Shown piece after piece: positions 6,537-10,500 of a stretch of DNA of 10,500 bases. A model generated the notes under the pieces. That model was not told the origin of the DNA, did not search any database, and saw nothing but the letters and a program-made list of their open reading frames with translations. The DNA comes from TA-21 sp036557405. GTDB taxonomy: Archaea > Thermoproteota > Nitrososphaeria > Nitrososphaerales > Nitrososphaeraceae. The stretch spans positions 1 through 10,500 of the forward strand of contig DATBHO010000040.1 in assembly GCA_036557405.1 (NCBI GenBank), given 5' to 3'. The number at the start of each line of letters is the position of its first letter. Position 1 is the stretch's first letter. A program made the translations under genes and the position numbers.

Positions 6537-7088
6537 ATGCATGACATGGCTAACAGAAGAACACTCGCAATAGATCTGGATTCTGTTCTTGCAGACACGA
6601 TGGTTATTTGGGCTGAAGAATTCAACAAACGTAACAATTCAAGCATAACCAAAGATAATATTACTTCCTGGGACATTTCAAAAATTTTAGATATTTCAAT
6701 TACTGAGGTTTCGGACATCTTTACATATATTTGGGATAAGCGTTGGGAGGATATACCATCTACTGAACCTTCAATTGGAGATACAGTATCTAATCTTCAT
6801 AATAAGGGGTTCCGAATATCTATATTGACAAAAAGGTATAGATCTTCTGTAAGCAATGTTATCAACTGGTTAGACCTACACAAGATTCATTGTGATGATC
6901 TCTTGTTTGTTTACGATGATAGTCCGAAGACAGATTATCCATTTGATATTTTAGTTGATGATGCACCGATAAACTTTAGTTACCTTGCGGATCCCAGAAT
7001 TGGAATCCTATTTAACCAACCGTGGAACAAGAATTTTTCGTGGCCAGTAAGAATAGATACTTTGAGCCAAATCATTAATATCATTTAA
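6537..7088 (+). CDS. HAD-family 5'(3')-deoxyribonucleotidase-like phosphatase (NT5C type)
   Basis: This 183-residue HAD hydrolase carries motif I as AIDLDSVLAD (nucleophile D13 and acid/base D15), the DxDxVLAD form of the NT5C/cytosolic deoxyribonucleotidase group. Motif II is ISILTKR (T98) and the motif III lysine is probably K131 in DSPKTDYP. Motif IV is FDILVDDAPINF (D141, D142). The residues between motifs I and II form a helical cap (about 22-80, WAEEFNKRNN to WEDIP). The expected reaction is removal of phosphate from small nucleotides; the exact substrate cannot be read from sequence. The glycine usual after the second Asp is serine here. ATG at 6537 is used; M4 (6546) is an alternative. 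An ATAAATAG box lies about 32 bases upstream and a hairpin plus T run follows the gene. Confidence 0.85.
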   Translation: MHDMANRRTLAIDLDSVLADTMVIWAEEFNKRNNSSITKDNITSWDISKILDISITEVSDIFTYIWDKRWEDIPSTEPSIGDTVSNLHNKGFRISILTKRYRSSVSNVINWLDLHKIHCDDLLFVYDDSPKTDYPFDILVDDAPINFSYLADPRIGILFNQPWNKNFSWPVRIDTLSQIINII

Positions 7089-7109
7089 TTCATTACGTTT
7101 GATTGATTC

Positions 7110-7141
7110 AAAGGTAGGCAAGAATTTTAAAGTACCTTTTT
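7110..7141 (+). terminator. Hairpin plus T-run after the HAD gene
   Basis: AAAGGTA (7110-7116) and TACCTTT (7133-7139) are perfect inverted copies with a 16-base loop, and the right arm runs into T5 (7137-7141). It lies 22 bases after the TAA at 7086-7088. T-rich ends are the main termination signal in archaea, so the T run may matter more than the weak stem. Confidence 0.4.
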
Positions 7142-7180
7142 AGATATACGTCATCTTTAAGACTTTGAGTAAATTATTTT

Positions 7181-7264
7181 GTGGATCGATATCTACATAT
7201 TAGTCTGATTTTAATTTTTGGAGTTATTTTAAAATTCTACAAAACAACCGTTAAGTATCTTTAG
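7181..7264 (+). CDS. Possible membrane micropeptide (27 aa) directly before the Nudix gene
   Basis: GTG at 7181 opens 27 codons ending in TAG at 7262-7264, five bases before the Nudix ATG. The peptide has a short polar head (DRYLH), a hydrophobic span (ISLILIFGVILKFY) and a basic tail (KTTVKYL), so it could be a one-pass membrane protein. AT-rich DNA readily encodes such Ile/Leu/Phe runs, and the start is GTG with only weak TATA-like sequence upstream (CTTTAAGA around 7154-7161). This call is therefore tentative. Its close spacing to the next gene would suit an operon. Confidence 0.28.
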   Translation: MDRYLHISLILIFGVILKFYKTTVKYL

Positions 7265-7269
7265 ATTAA

Positions 7270-7851
7270 ATGTTCATTAAAATGGATTTGCACAAGATTA
7301 TTGCTAGTAATAAACTCTATTCAGGTAAAATATCGGTCAGATCAGACAAGTATTATTTGGGAGAGAAGATAGTAGAAAAAGAAATTGTAGAACACCCAGA
7401 TACTGTAGGAATAATTGCGTTAGATAATAAGGAAAATATGATACTAGTAAAACAATTTCGGGTCGCTACACAAAATAGTTTGATTGAAATTCCAGCTGGT
7501 AAAATTGAGAAAGGAGAAAAGCCCAAAGATGCAGCACATCGTGAAATGAATGAAGAAATAGGATATTCTGGAAAATTAACACTGCTATTCCAAGGATATC
7601 TTGCTCCTGGTTATGATACTGAAAAAATGTACTTCTTCTTGGCATCAAAATTGAAACCATCCAAAAAGAGACTCACTCAGGATGATGATGAAGAAATTAC
7701 AATTAAGCGAATCAAGTTAAGTTCTGCTCTAAAAAAATGTATTTCTGGAGAAATTGTTGACTGTAAAACTATCGCTGCAATTATGATGATTTCTAATTCT
7801 AAATACAAAGCACTGAGACGTAAGATCTATGAAAAGTCTATAAAACAATAA
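7270..7851 (+). CDS. Nudix hydrolase, ADP-ribose pyrophosphatase (NudF) type
   Basis: This is a 193-residue protein with a complete Nudix box: G77-x5-E83-x7-R91-E92-x2-E95-E96-x-G98. It runs from GKIEKGE to REMNEEIGY, and the Glu cluster binds the catalytic Mg2+. Upstream are the strand IIALDNKENMILVKQFR (48-64) and IEIPAGK (72-78), as in ADP-ribose pyrophosphatases. The LAPGYDTEKMYFFLA block (111-125) after the box is the usual marker of ADP-ribose specificity. The likely reaction is ADP-ribose to AMP and ribose 5-phosphate in the cytosol, though related sugar nucleotides are possible. ATG at 7270 is used; ATG at 7282 (M5) is equally possible and closer to common family N-termini. The stop TAA shares its last base with the ATG of the dehydratase gene. 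Confidence 0.9.
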   Translation: MFIKMDLHKIIASNKLYSGKISVRSDKYYLGEKIVEKEIVEHPDTVGIIALDNKENMILVKQFRVATQNSLIEIPAGKIEKGEKPKDAAHREMNEEIGYSGKLTLLFQGYLAPGYDTEKMYFFLASKLKPSKKRLTQDDDEEITIKRIKLSSALKKCISGEIVDCKTIAAIMMISNSKYKALRRKIYEKSIKQ

Positions 7852-8165
7852 TGATAATATCTGTTATGTCCCAAGTAAAGTACAAAAAATTAACAGAACA
7901 TGAATTAGATGAAAAAGTTAAAGCCATGAAAGGCTGGGAATTAAAAAATGGAAAATTGGAGAAGTCTTTTAGATTTTCCAATTTCGTTGAAGCATTTGGA
8001 TTCATGACAAGAATAGCCTTAGAAGCGGAAAAAATCAATCATCATCCAGAATGGTCAAATGTCTATAATACAGTCATAATTAGATTAAGTACTCACGACG
8101 CAGGCGGAATTACGGATTTTGATATCAAACTTGCAAATATAATTGACTCCCTTAGTCATGTTTAG
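7851..8165 (+). CDS. Pterin-4a-carbinolamine dehydratase (PCD/DCoH family)
   Basis: This is a 104-residue protein with the full family signature: EKINHHPEWSNVYNTV (60-75) followed by LSTHDAGGITDFD (79-91). Both catalytic histidines (H64, H65) and the later H82 are kept. The reaction is dehydration of 4a-hydroxytetrahydropterin, recycling pterin after aromatic amino acid hydroxylation. In prokaryotes lacking such hydroxylases, PCD-like proteins have also been linked to molybdopterin metabolism, and no hydroxylase is visible here. The ATG at 7851 overlaps the Nudix TAA by one base (TAATG), which supports coupled translation and this start. A second ATG at 7866 (M6) would give a more usual N-terminus (MSQVKYKKLTE). 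Confidence 0.93.
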   Translation: MIISVMSQVKYKKLTEHELDEKVKAMKGWELKNGKLEKSFRFSNFVEAFGFMTRIALEAEKINHHPEWSNVYNTVIIRLSTHDAGGITDFDIKLANIIDSLSHV

Positions 8166-8535
8166 TATATCTATCGAATTAAAATAAATTTGAATATTAG
8201 TACTCGTCAACCTTATTCACTATATAATGGTAGTAATTTGGCACCCTGAATCTAAAACTAGACATAATATTAACTACATAAATTAACTACATGAATTTTG
8301 TACTATCTCAGATGCAGAAGTGTTCCATGATGTAGAACTGTTATGGAATTTGTATCATATGCAATCAATTTAATATTGACAAGTAAATTCTAATTTAATA
8401 AGATTAAATGGGTAAATTATGATATTTAGTATTTGTAATGTGTATTAGTTATATACCAGAAATGAGATTGAGTTCTAAATTAATCCAGCAATAGTTATTA
8501 TTAACTGTGGAAGTCATTATCATACACTAAATGGT
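8166..8535. other. Convergent spacer, no gene recognised
   Basis: The spacer lies between the dehydratase (plus) and the orphan gene (minus), so both transcripts end here. It is very AT-rich, with reading frames of at most about 28 codons and no convincing start. It holds a 13-base tandem duplication at 8269-8294 and a 7+7 AT-only inverted repeat (8393-8409) that may help termination. Confidence 0.5.
8269..8294. repeat. Tandem duplication of a 13-base unit
   Basis: ATTAACTACATAA (8269-8281) is followed directly by ATTAACTACATGA (8282-8294), one mismatch in 13. Two copies only; probably replication slippage. Confidence 0.5.
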
Positions 8536-9012
8536 TTACTGGCTTTTACTTAGAAACACTTCTTGCATTAACCAATCACAAAACTTTTTTAAATTTTCAT
8601 CAATTTTACACCAAAGATGAATTGAGCCGGGTAGTAATTCTATTCTCCCTTGAGAAGTTAAAATCTTCAGGCCTTCTTTGCCTTCATACATATAAGCATC
8701 CTGCGGCGTTACTTCACCGAGAAACTCTACAGCTTTTTGCTTGATAGTATCTCTAGGAATTGGAAACGTTTTTCGGAATTTATCTACTACCATACTTAAA
8801 TTTTCGGTTCCATAATTTTCCACATCAAAAATTTTCTTCGAATCTGGAAAGTGTAGGTGTAAGATTACGTGATACCTTGATCCAGTGAATTCTGATAATT
8901 GATTTACTAACTGATATGCGTCATTAGGATTCTTATTTAGTGATTCCCTGATTTGCTCATTATGGTATTTGATATTAAATAGGAGTTCAGAATACAAGTT
9001 AGAAAAACTCAT
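8536..9012 (-). CDS. Hypothetical protein, orphan (158 aa)
   Basis: I do not recognise this gene. The protein is soluble and mixed alpha/beta. It has an N-terminal helix (SNLYSELLFNIKYHNEQIRESL, residues 4-25), a second helix with DAYQLVNQLSEF, strands with YHVILHLHFP (47-56), and a central segment PIPRDTIKQKAVEFLG. A strand pair (GLKILTSQGRIELLPGSIHLWCK) and a final helix (DENLKKFCDWLMQEVFL) follow. Two cysteines (C135 and C144) have no metal-motif spacing. ATG at 9012 has an ATAATATG box about 30 bases upstream and no Shine-Dalgarno sequence, consistent with the leaderless pattern of the window. Even composition without stops over 158 codons in an AT-rich region, plus the promoter, makes a real gene likely. 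Confidence 0.72.
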   Translation of the reverse strand: MSFSNLYSELLFNIKYHNEQIRESLNKNPNDAYQLVNQLSEFTGSRYHVILHLHFPDSKKIFDVENYGTENLSMVVDKFRKTFPIPRDTIKQKAVEFLGEVTPQDAYMYEGKEGLKILTSQGRIELLPGSIHLWCKIDENLKKFCDWLMQEVFLSKSQ

Positions 9013-9038
9013 TTACTTACTTGAACCGTCGATTTTCA

Positions 9039-9046
9039 CATATTAT
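9039..9046 (-). promoter_or_regulatory. TATA-like box for the orphan gene at 8536-9012
   Basis: The minus strand reads ATAATATG, centred about 30 bases before ATG 9012. A stronger-looking CTATATAG lies farther off (around 9083-9090) and would give a leader of about 50 bases. Confidence 0.35.
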
Positions 9047-9335
9047 CGTATTGTATCTGCAAGTTAGGACAAGCTAGAAAGCACTATATAGATTAAAATA
9101 ATATAGGAAGCTTTTTTCTATCATCTAAAGGATATCTTTTAATCATGAATTTTAAAAATGATCTATTATGACGTGTATTTTCAAGCGATTAGAATTCAGA
9201 GAAAACACTTAAAGAGGTAAAAAGGTTAGAAAATTATCGAGAGTTTGAGCAAGATATTCATAATTCTTATCTCTTTCTTCTATTCATAAATCTCATGACT
9301 TTCTACCCAAGACATTAAATATTCTGCTGAGATGT
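9047..9335. other. AT-rich spacer, no gene recognised
   Basis: There is no convincing reading frame. One plus-strand frame (9191-9316) is open for about 41 codons and lysine/glutamate-rich at first (EKTLKEVKRLENYREFEQD), but it has no early start codon. It may be a decayed gene end. A TTAAATATT box near 9314-9322 precedes the hairpin locus. Confidence 0.35.
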
Positions 9336-9430
9336 GCTGTTACAACGTCGGAAACACAGCAACTGATGGGGCCGGTTGTTTCTTGTCATTCAAACGGCTT
9401 GCCATAAGCCCATCAGTTGCTCTTTATTGT
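9314..9430 (+). ncRNA. Candidate structured RNA or small element with a long hairpin
   Basis: A TATA-like TTAAATATT (9314-9322) precedes a markedly more GC-rich block. AGCAACTGATGGG (9358-9370) and CCCATCAGTTGCT (9409-9421) are perfect 13-base inverted copies. Directly inside, GCCGGTTG (9371-9378) pairs with CAAACGGC (9391-9398) at 7 of 8 positions, with a 12-base loop and a 10-base one-sided bulge (9399-9408). A competing short stem, GCTGT (9336-9340) with ACAGC (9356-9360), shares bases with the main stem. T-rich sequence follows (CTTTATTGTTTAT), which could end transcription. An overlapping 64-codon frame (9332-9526) looks incidental. It is not a tRNA and matches no RNA family I know. A miniature inverted-repeat element or IS end is the main alternative. 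Confidence 0.4.
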
Positions 9431-9797
9431 TTATCAAATATGGCGATTTTAATTCTAATTCTAATTTTAAATTTAAAACAAAACAATGATAATGAAAAGT
9501 TTCAGTTAATCAAGATTTCTTTCTGATACCAATTTCCTATCTGTTATAATTCTTTTATTTCCTTCATTTCGCTTCTGTTGTAGGATAATACTATGCAAGT
9601 CATTTCTTCATCCCATTAAATCATTGTAAACAATTCTTTATTTCAGGCTAAAGAGTGATCTTCCAATCTCGCGTCCAATTCCTGCCATGTGAGCCCTAAC
9701 GCTATCATTTATGTATTGAATTCCTTCACATTTAGTACTTTACTTTGAGAGAATATCTTACAATTACTAAAAACAATGGAATTTTTCTATCAATAAC
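9431..9797. other. Spacer with a possible gene relic
   Basis: This is AT-rich and has no intact gene I can support. A short TTCTAA tandem run occurs near 9448-9466. On the minus strand, 9739-9638 is open for 33 codons and reads protein-like near its end (AHMAGIGREIGRSLFSLK), described separately among the findings. Confidence 0.4.
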
Positions 9798-9805
9798 TTT
9801 TTATC
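9798..9805 (+). promoter_or_regulatory. TATA-like box for the secreted protein gene at 9828
   Basis: The plus strand reads TTTTTATC, centred about 27 bases before ATG 9828, with no Shine-Dalgarno sequence. Good fit to a leaderless promoter. Confidence 0.5.
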
Positions 9806-9827
9806 ATGTCAAGATGAACTTGCTACC

Positions 9828-10058
9828 ATGAACCATAACCTATTTGAATCATTGGTAACAGTTTTGATTTTGTCAGCAATATTGTCTATAACTATTGTAG
9901 TGAACTCCTTTAGCATAGTATTTGCCGATGAGGACTTTTGCTATGATGATGCCGGTGATGGTCACTTTTGTTTTCATCAAAGAGATACATGTAAGCACGA
10001 ACAAAGACATGACGATATAGCGGAAACTCCTTGTTATAATAAAGATCGAACAGCTTAG
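9828..10058 (+). CDS. Small secreted Cys-containing protein (76 aa)
   Basis: The protein has an N-terminal hydrophobic segment (about 9-31, VTVLILSAILSITIVVNSFSIV) and a likely signal peptidase site after VFA (residue 33), leaving a mature domain of about 43 residues. The mature part is acidic and holds four cysteines (C38, C48, C55, C69), enough for two disulfides. It also has several histidines (GHFCFH, CKHEQRH), which could bind a metal. It is expected outside the membrane; an uncleaved membrane anchor is possible. No family is recognised. ATG at 9828 is supported by the promoter spacing. A second exported Cys/His protein begins 243 bases downstream on the same strand, so the region may be a cluster of small surface proteins. 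Confidence 0.65.
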   Translation: MNHNLFESLVTVLILSAILSITIVVNSFSIVFADEDFCYDDAGDGHFCFHQRDTCKHEQRHDDIAETPCYNKDRTA

Positions 10059-10131
10059 TCAAGTACCAGTCCCTCTAAGAGACTAAATATATTCGATTCT
10101 CTTAATTCTTGCTCTCTTATTAAAGAATTGA

Positions 10132-10206
10132 CATTTCATTAAAGAAATTGAGGAATTCAATGTACTGCTTGAAGGACTAAACGATGATGCTACTTACAGA
10201 CACTGA
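10132..10206 (+). pseudogene. Short orphan frame, possible gene relic
   Basis: It is open for 24 codons between TGA (10129-10131) and TGA (10204-10206) and reads FIKEIEEFNVLLEGLNDD, a typical amphipathic helix. There is no start codon. It is too short to assign, and may be a decayed C-terminus or chance. Confidence 0.2.
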
Positions 10207-10271
10207 TTGACTAGAGATCCGATATTTTTTATAAAATTATAAAAATAGTCTAAATACCAGAGAAATAAAGA

Positions 10272-10280
10272 TTTATTAAT
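10272..10280 (+). promoter_or_regulatory. TATA-like box for the secreted protein gene at 10302
   Basis: The plus strand reads TTTATTAAT, centred about 26 bases before the GTG at 10302, supporting that GTG as a leaderless start. Confidence 0.5.
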
Positions 10281-10301
10281 TATTACTTTCGATTAGTTTT
10301 T

Positions 10302-10500
10302 GTGTTTAGGTTCATATTCGTTGTGTTATTTGCAGCACTAGTCTTAACAGTATTTCTGTCGACCCATTACTCATTGGCGGGGGGAAATGTCAAATGCGAG
10401 GATGGATACACACATACGCACTGGGATCCAACAGGCCACGGCTCTAACAATCCCTCATCGAAGGAATTCAAGATGCTAGCATACAAGGGTTCTCTATGTG
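10302..10500 (+). CDS. Secreted protein with signal peptide (partial, cut by right edge)
   Basis: GTG at 10302 opens a frame of 66 residues that is still open at the right edge. It is the only usual start codon after the in-frame TAA at 10266. The N-terminus is a clear signal peptide: MFRF, then a hydrophobic core (IFVVLFAALVLTVFL, 5-19), with a likely cut after SLA (26). The mature start has one cysteine (C32) followed by a His-rich stretch, DGYTHTHWDPTGHG, then C66 at the edge. This suggests an exported metal- or disulfide-containing protein; the family is not recognised. The GTG is 26 bases from a TATA-like box, as expected for leaderless transcription. It is probably related in lifestyle, but not clearly in sequence, to the secreted protein just upstream. 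Confidence 0.7.
   Translation, partial: MFRFIFVVLFAALVLTVFLSTHYSLAGGNVKCEDGYTHTHWDPTGHGSNNPSSKEFKMLAYKGSLC

Noticed and set aside
6473..6718. 81-codon minus-strand frame opposite the HAD gene start
   Set aside because: It covers HAD motif I on the other strand and shows no domain of its own.
8393..8409. 7+7 inverted repeat ATTTAAT/ATTAAAT as an operator
   Set aside because: Made only of A and T in a very AT-rich spacer, so expected by chance; at most a weak aid to termination.
9336..9421. tRNA or integron attC-like site at the hairpin
   Set aside because: No T-loop consensus or anticodon stem for a tRNA, and no recognisable attC core sites or neighbouring integrase. Only the hairpin itself is supported.
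9332..9526. 64-codon plus-strand reading frame across the hairpin
   Set aside because: Its sequence is dictated by the inverted repeat and a TTCTAA tandem run, giving ILILILIL-like residues. Structure explains it better than coding.

Overview
The window is AT-rich, archaeal-looking DNA, most likely from an ammonia-oxidising archaeon (Nitrososphaerota/Thaumarchaeota). A low-GC soil lineage such as Nitrosocosmicus would fit, but that is inferred from gene content and base composition, not from a marker gene. The supporting signs are a UPF0215/DUF99 protein with the lineage-like RVFAIAESF N-terminus, a roadblock-like protein of the DUF6659 type common in this phylum, long AT-rich spacers, frequent GTG/TTG starts, and TATA-like boxes 21-30 bases before start codons without Shine-Dalgarno sequences (leaderless transcripts).

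Bases 1-1400 (minus strand) hold a tightly packed, poorly characterised operon. A small zinc-ribbon-like reading frame (1187-1363) appears to continue in another frame (1008-1199) after an A6 run. The continuation ends in a TAATG overlap with an orphan gene (433-1008). That gene overlaps by 8 bases the start of a YkgJ-type CxxxCxxCC protein, which runs off the left edge. Bases 1489-4277 (minus) hold a CPBP-family membrane protein and a full-length thioredoxin-domain DUF255/SSP411 (YyaL-type) protein. The latter is divergent from the DUF99 gene at 4404-4967 (plus), and both promoters lie in the 126-base gap between them.

Bases 5039-5783 (minus) hold a Cse60-like mini-protein and a DUF6659-type protein. 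The region 5784-6536 has no large gene but contains a 14-bp palindrome and a 27-residue membrane micropeptide. On the plus strand follow a HAD 5'-nucleotidase-like gene (6537-7088), a second possible membrane micropeptide (7181-7264), a NudF-like Nudix hydrolase (7270-7851) and a pterin-4a-carbinolamine dehydratase (7851-8165). The last two overlap through TAATG.

The right third is sparse. It has an orphan minus-strand gene (8536-9012), a comparatively GC-rich 64-base long hairpin behind a promoter-like box (9358-9421, candidate structured RNA or small mobile-element relic), two short orphan reading-frame fragments, and two secreted small Cys/His proteins (9828-10058 and 10302 to the right edge), each with its own leaderless promoter. 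I see no tRNA, rRNA, CRISPR array, intact transposase or phage gene. The most novel candidates are the split zinc-ribbon gene, the long hairpin locus and the micropeptides.
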